Notes: generated by a model not told the origin, from the letters alone. DNA of 64,000 nucleotides from Pacificoceanicola sp049341065 (GCF_049341065.1 NZ_JBMPIX010000001.1:186001-250000); one strand, 5' to 3'. Shown: positions 25,501-34,567, counted from the stretch's first letter. Made by a program: numbers and translations.

Positions 25501-26713
25501 CGTCACCGAGATCCGCCGCGATTTTCCGATCCTGTCGCGCCAAGTGAACGGCAAGCCGCTTGTCTACCTCGACAACGGTGCCAGCGCGCAGAAACCGCAG
25601 GTCGTGATCGACGCGGTGACCCGCGGCTATGCCGAGGAATACGCCAACGTCCACCGCGGGCTGCATTACCTTTCAAACCTCGCGACCGAGAAATACGAAG
25701 GCGTGCGCGAGACCGTGGCGCGGTTTCTGGGTGCGCCGGACCCGGAAGAGGTGGTCTATACCACGGGCACTACGATGGGCATCAACCTCGTCGCCTACGG
25801 CTGGGCCATGCCGCAGATGCAGGCCGGCGATGAGATTGTCCTGTCGGTCATGGAGCATCACGCCAACATCGTGCCTTGGCATTTTCTACGCGAACGCCAA
25901 GGGGTTGCGCTGAAGTGGGTGGACGTCGATGCGACGGGCGCATTGGACACTCAAAAGGTGATCGACGCCATTGGTCCCAAGACCAAACTGGTCGCGATCA
26001 CCCATCTGTCCAACGTTCTGGGCACCGTGGTCGACGTCAAGGCGATCTGCGCGGCGGCGCGCGAAAAGGGCGTTCCCGTTCTGGTCGATGGCTCTCAGGC
26101 GGCGGTGCATATGCCGGTCAATGTAGCCGACATCGGCTGTGATTTCTATGCGATCACCGGGCATAAACTCTATGGCCCCTCGGCCTCGGGGGCGATCTGG
26201 ATCAAGCGCGCCCGTATGGACGAGATGCGCCCCTTCCTTGGCGGAGGCGACATGATCCGCGAGGTCCACAAGGACGAAGTCACATACAACGATCCACCGA
26301 TGAAATTCGAAGCGGGCACGCCGGGAATTGTTCAGCAGATCGGTCTTGGCGTGGCGCTTGAGTACATGATGGATTTGGGGATGGACAACATCGCTGCCCA
26401 TGAAACAGCGCTGCGCGATTATGCCCGGACCAAGCTGGACGGGCTGAACTGGCTCAACGTGCAAGGCACCACTGCGGACAAGGCGGCGATCTTTTCCTTC
26501 ACTATGGAGGGGGCGGCGCATGCGCATGACATTTCGACGATCCTCGACAAGAAAGGGGTGGCAGTCCGGGCGGGGCACCATTGCGCCGGGCCGCTGATGG
26601 ACCATCTTGGGGTCAGTGCCACATGCCGGGCGTCCTTCGGGCTGTATAACACGACCGACGAAGTGGACGTTCTGATCGATGCCTTGGAACTGGCACACGA
26701 CCTGTTCGCCTGA
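25493..26713 (+). CDS. sufS: Cysteine desulfurase SufS (group II)
   Basis: This PLP enzyme mobilises sulfur for SufB. The 406-residue product has the PLP lysine in ITGHKLYGPSASG and the catalytic cysteine in RAGHHCAGPLM, matching the E. coli C364 loop. SATCRASFGLYNT follows near the C-terminus. Group II enzymes normally need SufE or SufU as sulfur acceptor; none is in this operon. It is the last gene before the convergent hybrid kinase. Confidence 0.95.
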   Translation: MYDVTEIRRDFPILSRQVNGKPLVYLDNGASAQKPQVVIDAVTRGYAEEYANVHRGLHYLSNLATEKYEGVRETVARFLGAPDPEEVVYTTGTTMGINLVAYGWAMPQMQAGDEIVLSVMEHHANIVPWHFLRERQGVALKWVDVDATGALDTQKVIDAIGPKTKLVAITHLSNVLGTVVDVKAICAAAREKGVPVLVDGSQAAVHMPVNVADIGCDFYAITGHKLYGPSASGAIWIKRARMDEMRPFLGGGDMIREVHKDEVTYNDPPMKFEAGTPGIVQQIGLGVALEYMMDLGMDNIAAHETALRDYARTKLDGLNWLNVQGTTADKAAIFSFTMEGAAHAHDISTILDKKGVAVRAGHHCAGPLMDHLGVSATCRASFGLYNTTDEVDVLIDALELAHDLFA

Positions 26714-26732
26714 GACTTTGAAAGATTTCTCA

Positions 26733-26763
26733 GATGCGGGCGACTTGACTGGTCGCCTGCATC
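26733..26763. terminator. Convergent terminator between sufS and the kinase
   Basis: GATGCGGGCGAC, loop TTGACTG, GTCGCCTGCATC form a 12-pair stem with one G-T wobble, filling the 52-base gap between two convergent genes. It probably serves both directions, though it lacks a long U-run. Confidence 0.65.
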
Positions 26764-26765
26764 GG

Positions 26766-28583
26766 TCAAACTGTCAGGGCCGCGCGTAAATCCATCGCCG
26801 AGAGCGGTTTGGCGACAAAGCCATCCATGCCAGCATTCTCGCACTTGCGAAGGTCTTCCGACAACACGCTGGCACTGAGAGCGATAATCCTGACGCCCTT
26901 TTGCGGTCCATCCATGGCCCGTATCCGACGTGTTGCCTCCAATCCGTCCATCTGCGGCATATGCATATCCATCAGCACCACGTCATAGCTTGTCTGGCCG
27001 ACGGTCTGCACAGCCTCAAATCCGTTTTCGGCGAGATCAACTTCAAACCCCATGCGCTTCATTATCGCCTTTGCGACAAACCGGTTGGTGGCATTGTCAT
27101 CAACGATCAAGGCGCGCGCGCCGGAAAAACTATCCAGAACTGGTGCGCACTCCGACTGCTTGAGCGGTTGAACAAGCTTGGTATCTTGCAGGATTTGGCC
27201 GACAAGGGAAAAGCTGAATGTGCTGCCCTGGCCCGGTGTGCTGGTCACGTCGATCTGACTGCCATGCGCCTCGATCAGCGATTGCGAGATTGCAAGGCCA
27301 AGGCCGCTGCCGCCAAAGCGCCGGTTGCGCCCACCTTCGGCCTGTTCGAAGCGTTCAAAGATGCGATCATGATCCTCGACGGCGATGCCGATCCCGGTGT
27401 CGCAGACCGAGAAGGTCACGCAATTCATTTGACCGACCTTTCCGGGGTCCGCCTTGATCGTGACAGAGCCATTTTGGGTAAACTTGATGGCATTGCCCGC
27501 CAGATTGATCAGCACCTGCCGCAGCCGATCCTCGTCGCCAACGATGCTGGCATTATGAAGATCGCCCGCGATTTCAGCACGCAGCTTCAAGCCCTTTTTC
27601 TCGGCCGAGATCGAAAGGATACGAACGACACCAACAATCAAACCTTTGATCGAGACAGGCTCTTTCTGCAATTCCAGCCGACCTTCCTCGAATTTTGAGA
27701 GATCAAGAATATCGTCGACAATCGAAAGCAGGGCTTTTCCGGATTCCTTGATGATTTCGACCTGCTGTTTGTGCACCGGGTCCATGTCGGCCTCGCTCAA
27801 CAGAGCTGCGACGGGGATGACGCCGTTCAAGGGGGTGCGGATTTCGTGACTCATTCGGGCCAGAAACTGAGACTTGGCCTGCAATGCGGCCTCGGCCTCC
27901 TGTCGCGCGGCCTTCAGGGCCGAGGTTTGTTGGGCAATCTGTTGCCGCATGGCGGAAAAACTGTCAGTCAAGTGGCCCACTTCATCTGCGCGGCTGTCCG
28001 GAACCTTGGCAGTGAAATTGCCCTGCGCCATTTGATCGGCGGCATCGCCCAACAGCTTGACCCGGTGGATCACCATGCGGTCAATCGTAACGGTCACAAG
28101 TGTCATCAGCAAAAGGATCGCGGCCGTGGCCGCCCGGCCCAGCCTTTCCGTTTCTTCTGCCAGTCGCGCAAGATGCGCACTGATATCCACCACCGCTTCG
28201 ATCCGCCCGGCGGACGAGCCACGCATGGAAATCTCGCGCTGAAGCCGGATGGTTTGGGGCGAGGGGGATAAATCGACCTGTTGCAGTGGGTACAATTGCC
28301 GGCCGTTTGCATCGACAAGGCGGACATCGACCCAATTGACATTGCGGGCTTTGATGCTGGTCAGAGTCTCGTGAATGGCGCCATATTGCCGGGACAGCAA
28401 GAAAGGCAGCAAGGCATCAATGATCACGTCCAATTGCCGCTCGACTTCGCTGGACTGGGCTTCGACCATCACGGTGGTGATGCGTGGCATCCAAAGATAG
28501 TTGAAGGCCGCCGCCAAAGCCAGCGACACGACCAGAACGACCGCGATCATCGTTCTGCGGATTGTCCAGATTGAACGACGCAA
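26766..28583 (-). CDS. Hybrid sensor histidine kinase with receiver domain
   Basis: A 605-residue inner-membrane kinase with TM1 at 12-30, a periplasmic sensor of about 120 residues, TM2 at 151-171 and HAMP at about 172-225. The HisKA domain has phospho-acceptor H246 (ARMSHEIRTPLNG). A HATPase domain carries N, G1 and G2 boxes (LINLAGNAIKFTQNG, CDTGIGI, GGSGLGLAI). The C-terminal receiver has D495/D496, phosphorylated D539 (LMDMHMPQMDG) and K592. The phosphorelay partner is not encoded nearby. The gene starts nine bases after a PhnD-like binding protein, which may be its periplasmic sensing subunit. Confidence 0.92.
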   Translation of the reverse strand: MRRSIWTIRRTMIAVVLVVSLALAAAFNYLWMPRITTVMVEAQSSEVERQLDVIIDALLPFLLSRQYGAIHETLTSIKARNVNWVDVRLVDANGRQLYPLQQVDLSPSPQTIRLQREISMRGSSAGRIEAVVDISAHLARLAEETERLGRAATAAILLLMTLVTVTIDRMVIHRVKLLGDAADQMAQGNFTAKVPDSRADEVGHLTDSFSAMRQQIAQQTSALKAARQEAEAALQAKSQFLARMSHEIRTPLNGVIPVAALLSEADMDPVHKQQVEIIKESGKALLSIVDDILDLSKFEEGRLELQKEPVSIKGLIVGVVRILSISAEKKGLKLRAEIAGDLHNASIVGDEDRLRQVLINLAGNAIKFTQNGSVTIKADPGKVGQMNCVTFSVCDTGIGIAVEDHDRIFERFEQAEGGRNRRFGGSGLGLAISQSLIEAHGSQIDVTSTPGQGSTFSFSLVGQILQDTKLVQPLKQSECAPVLDSFSGARALIVDDNATNRFVAKAIMKRMGFEVDLAENGFEAVQTVGQTSYDVVLMDMHMPQMDGLEATRRIRAMDGPQKGVRIIALSASVLSEDLRKCENAGMDGFVAKPLSAMDLRAALTV

Positions 28584-28592
28584 GGCTTGTCC

Positions 28593-29450
28593 TCAGCCTT
28601 CGGTCTTGGGCGGGGAAACAAAGAAGTCCTCCAACCGTAGATCTCGCAGGATCTCGTAGTCCTGTTGGCTGGCTTTTGCAGCTTTGCGCATCGGAATTTT
28701 TGCAAGCAGGGCAGCGCCTTCCTCGGTGTCTGCCATATCCAGAAAGGCCTGTTGCACGGCATTGGCCACCTCTCGCGGGACACGCGGATGTACGGTGATG
28801 GGGTGGGGCGGCACGCGCGTGGTTTCGTAAAGCACACGCAGGTGATCCCGAACATAGGGCTCTTGTCGTTGCAGGGTTGCCATTACACCGCCAGCTGCCG
28901 CCGCTTCGCCAAGGATGACGTTCAAATAGGCCGAACTGTGTGTCGCCACATAAGATGCCGTGTAGTGCAGGCCAAAATTCCGCGTCAGATCGGCCCGCAT
29001 CAAGAGTGCTGCCCCCAGAGCATTGGGCGCCGGAAAGGCGATAGCTTGCCCCTCAAGATCCGCAACGGTCTGGTAGGGCGAATCCTTTCGAACGACCAGA
29101 ACGCCAAACAATTCGCGGCCGCCGTCGCGCACAATCGCCTCATAGCCTTGCTCCGAACCTGCCACCAGAGCGTGGTAAGGGTTGAGGTACACGAAATCGA
29201 AGGCCCCTTGCACGAAGGCGGCTTCGAATTCGGGAATTCTTGGCGATCCGACCATGCGAAAATGGTATCCGGTGCGCTTTTTCAACTCGGCCAATATGGG
29301 CAACCAGATTTCGGACAACCGCCGTGCTTCGAATTGTGGAACGATGCCAAAGCTGTAACTTTGCTGCGCAGGCGAAGGGCTTGGCAATCCGGCCAGCACG
29401 ATCCCCAGCAGGCACAAGGTTCGAACGCATAACGATTTCAGGGCGACCAT
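28593..29450 (-). CDS. PhnD-like periplasmic substrate-binding protein
   Basis: A 285-residue secreted protein with a signal peptide ending near GLPSPSPAQQ. The rest has the phosphate/phosphonate-binding (PhnD) fold: YSFGIVPQFEARRLSEIWLPILAELKKRTG, then FDFVYLNPYHAL and LFGVLVVRKDSPYQTVADLEGQAIAFPAPNALGAALLMRADL. There is no ABC permease or ATPase beside it; instead a hybrid kinase follows nine bases downstream. It may therefore sense a ligand for the kinase rather than import it. ATG 29450 has GGAG upstream; ATG 29492 would precede the signal peptide by 14 residues. Confidence 0.85.
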   Translation of the reverse strand: MVALKSLCVRTLCLLGIVLAGLPSPSPAQQSYSFGIVPQFEARRLSEIWLPILAELKKRTGYHFRMVGSPRIPEFEAAFVQGAFDFVYLNPYHALVAGSEQGYEAIVRDGGRELFGVLVVRKDSPYQTVADLEGQAIAFPAPNALGAALLMRADLTRNFGLHYTASYVATHSSAYLNVILGEAAAAGGVMATLQRQEPYVRDHLRVLYETTRVPPHPITVHPRVPREVANAVQQAFLDMADTEEGAALLAKIPMRKAAKASQQDYEILRDLRLEDFFVSPPKTEG

Positions 29451-29548
29451 AGGCAGTCTCCGCGCGGTTGAGCATCGGCGGGAACCTAGCAACAGATGTT
29501 TTCTAATCTGCTAAGAAAGCCAAGCGAATTTTGCCGACAGGTTACGTC

Positions 29549-29577
29549 TTGCAGGGTCAGGGAAGGGCGGGTATAGA
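29549..29577 (+). promoter_or_regulatory. Promoter of the tRNA-Arg gene
   Basis: TTGCAG (29549-29554), a 17-base spacer and TATAGA (29572-29577), eleven bases before the tRNA 5' end. Spacing and hexamers fit a housekeeping sigma factor. Upstream, CAGAT (29491) and ATCTG (29504) form a short inverted repeat of unknown meaning. Confidence 0.65.
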
Positions 29578-29588
29578 CGCGCAAGTAA

Positions 29589-29665
<77 letters not shown>

Positions 29666-29850
29666 AATCCTCTCAGATTGCTATTATTTTCAAGCGGGTC
29701 ATTGGGGCGTTTTGCTCGCCTGTGAATGGCGTTTCCGACAAATTGATGAAGCCCCGCTTCGCAAACCCTTAAGCCATTCTTCTTTGCCGGTGCCGTCGAT
29801 ATTGACTAATCAAGGCCGGACAGCCACGGCCCGCCAAAAGGATGCATAGG

Positions 29851-31851
29851 ATGAATATTCAGGACAAGACCGAGAGTGAGACGGATCTGCGGTTGTTGGC
29901 CAATGCCATGCGCTTTTTGTCGATGGATGCGATTGTTCGGGCGGATGACGGTCATCCCGGAACGCCGATGGGCGGCGCGGATATCGCAACGGCACTGTTC
30001 ACCCAGGCGTTGAAGTTCGATCCCAAGGCGCCCGACTGGCCGGACCGGGACCGTTTTGTGCATTCAGCCGGGCATGGCTCGATGCTGCTGTATTCGGCCC
30101 TGCATCTGGCGGGATACGACAAGATCGACCTTGAGCAGATCAAATCGTTCAGGGTTCTGGGCAGTCATACCGCCGGTCACCCCGAGTTTGACATTCACGC
30201 CGGGATCGAAACCACCACGGGGCCCTTGGGACAGGGGATCGCGAACTCCGTCGGCATGGCCGTGGCCGAGCGTATCCTGAACCACCGTTTCGGCGATGGG
30301 ATCGTCGATCACTATACCTATGCCTATACGGGTGACGGGTGCTTGATGGAGGGGATCTCGGCCGAGGTGATCGCCTTGGCGGGGCATCTGAAACTGGGCA
30401 AGCTGATCTGGCTGTGGGACGACAACCAGATGACCGACGACGGGCCCACCGATCAGGCGGTGTCCGAGGATCAGGTCGTCCGGTTCGAAAACAATCACTG
30501 GCATGTGCAGCGGGTGGATGGCCACGACGCGCAGGCTGTGGCGCAGGCCATCGCGGTGGCCAAGTCCGACCCGCGCCCGTCGATGATTGCGTGCCGCACG
30601 CTGATCGGCTTTGGCATTCCGCGCATTCAGGATCACCGGGTCGCGCATGGCGGCAAGATCACCTCTGAGGATACGGACGCGGCGCGCCAATTCCTGAACT
30701 GGCCGCACGCACCCTTCGAGGTGCCGCAGGCGATCTATGAAGGCTGGGCCAAGCCGGGGCGGCGCGGTGCTTTGGAGCGTTCTCGGTGGCAGGCGCGTGT
30801 CGAGGCCATGTCGCCCGCGGACCGCGCCGAGTGGGAGCGCGTCATGGCGGGCGATTTGCCAGAAGGCTGGGAGCAGACCATTCTGGACGCCAAGAAAACC
30901 TTTCTCGCCGAGGGCGGTGAAAAAGCCGGCATTCGCGCCTCTGGCGAGATGCTTGCGGCGCTGGCGGGCACCATCCCGGAACTGATATCAGGCGCCCCCG
31001 ATCTTGAGGCCGCGACCCAGCACAAACGGCAATTGGCGCCGTTCACTGCGACAGATCGCGGCGGGCGCTACATCCACTATGGCGTGCGCGAATTCGCCAT
31101 GGGGGCGATGATGAACGGCATGACGGCGCATGGCGGGATCGTCTCGGTGGGGACGACCTTTCTCGTATTTTCGGACTATCTGCGTCACACCTTGCGCATG
31201 GCGGCGCTGATGCGGATCCCCGGACTGTTCGTCTTTAGCCATGACAGCATCGGGATTGGCAAGAACGGTCCGACGCACCAGCCGGTGGAATATCTCGCCT
31301 CGCTGCGGGCCTATCCCAATATGTGGACGATCCGCCCGGCGGATGCGGTCGAGATGGCCGAAGCCTGGGAGCTTGGGTTGAAACACAAAACCGGCCCGAC
31401 CTCGATCATCTGCGCACGTCAGGGTATTCCGCTGCTGCGCGACGACGCCTCGTCGGAAAACCGCACGGAAAAGGGCGCCTATGTTTTGGCCGAAGCCGAA
31501 GGCGGGGCGCGCCGTGTAACCCTGATTGGGACCGGGTCCGAGGTTTCGATCGCGATTCAGGCGCGTGATCTGCTGCAGGCCAAGGGCATCCCGACCGCCG
31601 TGGTCTCCATGCCCTGCTGGGAGCTGTTCGAAGCGCAGGACCCGGCGTATCGCGCCTCTATCCTTCCTGCGAATACGGTGCGCGTTGCAGTCGAAGCTGC
31701 GGTGCGCCTTGGATGGGATCGCTATATCGGGCCGGACGGCGCCTTTATCGGGATGGACAGCTTTGGCGCCTCGGGGGATTATCCGGACCTGTACAAGCAT
31801 TTCGGCATCACCCCCGAAGCCGTGGCTGCGGCGGCAGAGGACCGTCTCTGA
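29851..31851 (+). CDS. tkt: Transketolase
   Basis: This thiamine-diphosphate enzyme moves two-carbon units in the pentose phosphate pathway. The 666-residue protein has DDGHPGTPMGGADIA near the start and the ThDP-binding GDGCLMEGI with a distal WDDNQ. The central domain includes HDSIGIGKNGPTHQPVE. ATG 29851 has AAAGGA upstream; an ATG nine bases earlier is possible. No other pentose-phosphate gene is adjacent, but zwf-pgl-pgi lie 25 kb away. The 185-base leader holds TTGA-CTAA-TCAA at 29802-29813, meaning unknown. Confidence 0.95.
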   Translation: MNIQDKTESETDLRLLANAMRFLSMDAIVRADDGHPGTPMGGADIATALFTQALKFDPKAPDWPDRDRFVHSAGHGSMLLYSALHLAGYDKIDLEQIKSFRVLGSHTAGHPEFDIHAGIETTTGPLGQGIANSVGMAVAERILNHRFGDGIVDHYTYAYTGDGCLMEGISAEVIALAGHLKLGKLIWLWDDNQMTDDGPTDQAVSEDQVVRFENNHWHVQRVDGHDAQAVAQAIAVAKSDPRPSMIACRTLIGFGIPRIQDHRVAHGGKITSEDTDAARQFLNWPHAPFEVPQAIYEGWAKPGRRGALERSRWQARVEAMSPADRAEWERVMAGDLPEGWEQTILDAKKTFLAEGGEKAGIRASGEMLAALAGTIPELISGAPDLEAATQHKRQLAPFTATDRGGRYIHYGVREFAMGAMMNGMTAHGGIVSVGTTFLVFSDYLRHTLRMAALMRIPGLFVFSHDSIGIGKNGPTHQPVEYLASLRAYPNMWTIRPADAVEMAEAWELGLKHKTGPTSIICARQGIPLLRDDASSENRTEKGAYVLAEAEGGARRVTLIGTGSEVSIAIQARDLLQAKGIPTAVVSMPCWELFEAQDPAYRASILPANTVRVAVEAAVRLGWDRYIGPDGAFIGMDSFGASGDYPDLYKHFGITPEAVAAAAEDRL

Positions 31852-31872
31852 TTGCAGTGACGCAGCGCGGGG

Positions 31873-32349
31873 TTACCCGCCTTTCGGCGGCCAATCGTGA
31901 TCTTTTTGGCTCAGCAAGCCACTCAGGCCTTGCTCCAATGCGTCGAAGGCTTCGCCAAGGCGGGCTTCGATCTGGGTTTGGTAGTCCATGGCCAGCGGCA
32001 ATAGCTCGGCCATCAGGGCGCGGCCTTTTTCCGTCAGGGCAAGACGGATCAGGCGGCGGTCGCTTTCGTGGACGCGTTTGGCAATCAGACCTTGTGCCTC
32101 AAGCCGTGTGGCGGCGCGGCTGACCTTGCTCTTTTCCATGGCGACGCGGGCCTCGATATCCCTTATCGAGACATCCCGCGCCTGTGTGAGATGAACAAGA
32201 ACCCGCCATTCCGGAATCGAGATGCCAAAGCGCGCGCGGTATTGCCGGGCGAGTTCTTCGCTGGTGCGCTGCGCGGCCACGGCCAATCGGTAGGGGGTGA
32301 AATGCGCCAGATCGAAATCCGGAAGGTCGGGCTTTTGCGGTTTGCTCAT
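31873..32349 (-). CDS. MarR family transcriptional regulator
   Basis: A 158-residue winged-helix dimeric regulator. ISIPEWRVLVHLTQARDVSIRDIEARVAMEKSKVSRAATRLEAQGLIAKRVHESDRRLIRLALTEKG spans the DNA-binding part, with the recognition helix around MEKSKVSRAATRL. It is divergent from the DUF2182 operon and a 12-bp palindrome lies just upstream, so it probably represses itself and perhaps that operon. ATG 32349 (GGAA seven bases upstream) is preferred to ATG 32361. The ligand is unknown. Confidence 0.85.
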   Translation of the reverse strand: MSKPQKPDLPDFDLAHFTPYRLAVAAQRTSEELARQYRARFGISIPEWRVLVHLTQARDVSIRDIEARVAMEKSKVSRAATRLEAQGLIAKRVHESDRRLIRLALTEKGRALMAELLPLAMDYQTQIEARLGEAFDALEQGLSGLLSQKDHDWPPKGG

Positions 32350-32360
32350 CTGGTGTTCCA

Positions 32361-32372
32361 TTGCATCTGCAA
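32361..32372. promoter_or_regulatory. Palindrome upstream of the marR gene, candidate operator
   Basis: TTGCA-TC-TGCAA is a perfect inverted repeat of the type MarR proteins often bind. It covers the ribosome-entry region of the MarR gene and lies about 140 bases from the divergent membrane-protein gene. Confidence 0.5.
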
Positions 32373-32509
32373 CGAGACAATGCCGCCGATCCGCAAGGCT
32401 CGCAAGCCAGACGCGGTTTTGGCGATGGTGAAAATGTCGCCCCGTCCCGGGTTTGGGCCATTGCGCCCGCCGCCCGGATTTGCAACCGTTGCCGCGGGGA
32501 GGAGTGAGC

Positions 32510-33298
32510 TTGGCGCTTCGTGATATCAGTTGGCTGGCGTTTTATTCCCTTGTTCTCGGGGCTTGGGCTTTGCTCTATGCCATGGCGTTGGGCAGCGGCG
32601 CTGGCGCTTTCGAGGGCTCGGGTGCTTTTGCGGACGTTCTGGCAACGCTCTGCGCGGGGCCCGGGGCACAGGGCGCGGGTATCTTGGGCCTTTGGACCAT
32701 GTCGGCGGTGATGGGCGCGGCCATGATGTTGCCAACGCTGTTTCCCATGCTGACCACCTATCGCAGCTTTGCCGCGCGTCTGGGCAGCGCCGAAGCGGGC
32801 TGGTGGGGCATCGTTTTGGGCTACGGCACGGTCTGGCTGGGGTTTGCTGGGCTTGCGGCGCTGGTACAGATGGCCTTGGCCAAGGCCGGGTTGGTGGACC
32901 GCTTTGGCGCGGCGACCATGGTTTGGTTTCAAGGGATCTTGTTGATTGTCGCGGGGAGCTATCAGCTGTCGCAGGCCAAGATGACCTGTCAAAGCGCGTG
33001 TTTGTCGCCGATGTCCTATTTCCTTGGAAGGTTTCGCCCCGGGATGGTCGGCGGCCTTCGGATGGGGGGTGAGCAGGGGCTTTGGTGTGTCGGCTGTTGC
33101 TGGGCCATCATGGCGCTTGGATTCGCGGGCGGGGTGATGAACCTTGCCTGGATGGGCTTGGCGACACTGTTCATGGTGCTGGAAAAGCTGCCGCAGATCG
33201 GGGTGCTGTTGCGCCGCCCTGCGGGTATTGTACTGGTGTTGAGCGGTCTGGCCCTGTTGGCATTTGAACTTGGAAAGGCAGGCGCAAAATGGCTTTGA
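32510..33298 (+). CDS. DUF2182 membrane protein, predicted metal-binding
   Basis: An integral membrane protein of about 262 residues with six or seven helices. Methionine- and cysteine-rich family motifs are present: WTMSAVMGAAMMLPT (62-76), C160/C164 in a loop (MTCQSACLSPM) and CVGCC (193-197) followed by GGVMNLAWM. The family is annotated as predicted metal-binding, but the function is unproven. The start is uncertain: TTG 32510 has AGGAG at good spacing, GTG 32504 is the alternative. It overlaps the DUF1326 gene by 10 bases. Confidence 0.8.
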   Translation: MALRDISWLAFYSLVLGAWALLYAMALGSGAGAFEGSGAFADVLATLCAGPGAQGAGILGLWTMSAVMGAAMMLPTLFPMLTTYRSFAARLGSAEAGWWGIVLGYGTVWLGFAGLAALVQMALAKAGLVDRFGAATMVWFQGILLIVAGSYQLSQAKMTCQSACLSPMSYFLGRFRPGMVGGLRMGGEQGLWCVGCCWAIMALGFAGGVMNLAWMGLATLFMVLEKLPQIGVLLRRPAGIVLVLSGLALLAFELGKAGAKWL

Positions 33299-33996
33299 TC
33301 AGGCGACCGGGCGCAGACAAGCTGCCCGTTTCACAGCGGATTGACCAGAGAATGCCAAATCCAAAGCGGCGCGTCATGCGCTCGACGGATTGGGCGATCA
33401 AGGGAGAGCTGTTCCTCAACTGCTCGTGCACGGTGTTCTGCCCCTGCGTGGTGAGCCTGGGCCAGCATGACCCGACCGAAGGCACCTGCAAGGCCTGGAT
33501 GGCGATTGCCATTGATGAAGGCCATTACGAGGGTGAGGATCTGAGCGGGATCAACGTGGGCCTTATGGTCGAGATTCCCGGCAAGATGGCCGAAGGCGAC
33601 TGGCGCGTGGCCGCGTACATCGATGAACGCGCGACACCCACGGCCTATAACGGGCTGCTCAAGATCCTGTCTGGTGAAGCGGGCGGCACCACGGGACTGT
33701 TCACCTTGCTGGTCAGTACGATCATCGGGCATGAGCGCGAAAAGGTCGAGATTGTCCGCGAAGGCCGCAAGCGGGGTCTGTACATCGGCCGCAAGATTCA
33801 GGGCGAGATCGCGATGATCGACGGCTCCAGTCCCGAGCATCCGGTGATGATATCCAATACCAGGTACTGGATGGGGCCGGATGTGATCGTCGCCAAGGCG
33901 GGCAAGAGCAAGGTGCGCGACTATGGCCGGGTTTGGGATTTGTCCGGGAAGTCCGGGGAAATCTGTGCCATCGACTGGAAGGGCGCCGCGAAATGA
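33289..33996 (+). CDS. DUF1326 domain protein with N-terminal Cys cluster
   Basis: A soluble protein of up to 235 residues. After a polar leader comes the DUF1326 start: WAIKGELFLNCSCTVFCPCVVS, with cysteines at 45, 47, 51 and 53, a likely metal or redox site. The remainder is a beta-rich domain (GEAGGTTGLFTLLVSTIIGHEREKVEIV). The function is not established; across bacteria it is often beside DUF2182, as here. ATG 33289 has GGAAAGG upstream, but ATG 33352 or 33376 could be the true start. The stop overlaps the DinB start. Confidence 0.8.
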   Translation: MALIRRPGADKLPVSQRIDQRMPNPKRRVMRSTDWAIKGELFLNCSCTVFCPCVVSLGQHDPTEGTCKAWMAIAIDEGHYEGEDLSGINVGLMVEIPGKMAEGDWRVAAYIDERATPTAYNGLLKILSGEAGGTTGLFTLLVSTIIGHEREKVEIVREGRKRGLYIGRKIQGEIAMIDGSSPEHPVMISNTRYWMGPDVIVAKAGKSKVRDYGRVWDLSGKSGEICAIDWKGAAK

Positions 33997-34511
33997 TGAT
34001 CACGCCTGACTACTGCCTGACCATGGCGCGTTACAACGCTTGGCAAAACAAGCAGTTGAAGGCGATTTTCGACGGCCTCGGACAAGAGGACCTGAGCAAG
34101 GATCGCAAGGCGTATTTTGGCTCGATTTTGGCGACGGCCAATCATCTGCTCTGGGCAGACCAGATCTGGCTGGCGCGACTGACCGGGCAGGAGGGACCGC
34201 AGGGCGGGATCTCTGAGAGTGTGCATATGGCGGCGAATGGTCCGGCCTGGGCGGTAGAGCGGTTTCGGACCGATGGCGCCCTGTTGCACTGGGCTGAACG
34301 CCTGCGCGCGGTGGAGCTGTCAGGGCCGTTGGTCTGGCATTCCGGCGCTCTGGAGCGTGAAGTGTCAAAACCCAAGGCGCTGTGCGTGATACATATGTTC
34401 AATCACCAGACCCATCACCGGGGGCAGATTCACGCCATGCTGACCGCAGCCGGAGCAAAGGCGCCGGTAAGTGATCTGGCGTTCATGCCCGACGACGGGC
34501 CTTGGCTGTGA
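33993..34511 (+). CDS. DinB family protein
   Basis: A four-helix-bundle protein of 172 residues from the DinB/YfiT superfamily. Histidines at the usual metal positions are seen in ATANHLLWADQIWL and MFNHQTHHRGQIHAML. Members include metal-dependent thiol transferases such as bacillithiol and mycothiol S-transferases, and many uncharacterised proteins. Here it is coupled (ATGA) to the DUF1326 gene, which suggests a thiol or metal role for the operon. That is inference from context. Confidence 0.82.
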   Translation: MMITPDYCLTMARYNAWQNKQLKAIFDGLGQEDLSKDRKAYFGSILATANHLLWADQIWLARLTGQEGPQGGISESVHMAANGPAWAVERFRTDGALLHWAERLRAVELSGPLVWHSGALEREVSKPKALCVIHMFNHQTHHRGQIHAMLTAAGAKAPVSDLAFMPDDGPWL

Positions 34512-34567
34512 CGACGGTTCGGCGCTCGGGCTGATGCCCATCGCCCCGCCCGCCGTCCCATAATAGA

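Noticed and set aside
29491..29508. CAGAT...ATCTG inverted repeat upstream of tRNA-Arg
   Set aside because: Only five bases per arm with an eight-base spacer; such repeats are expected by chance.
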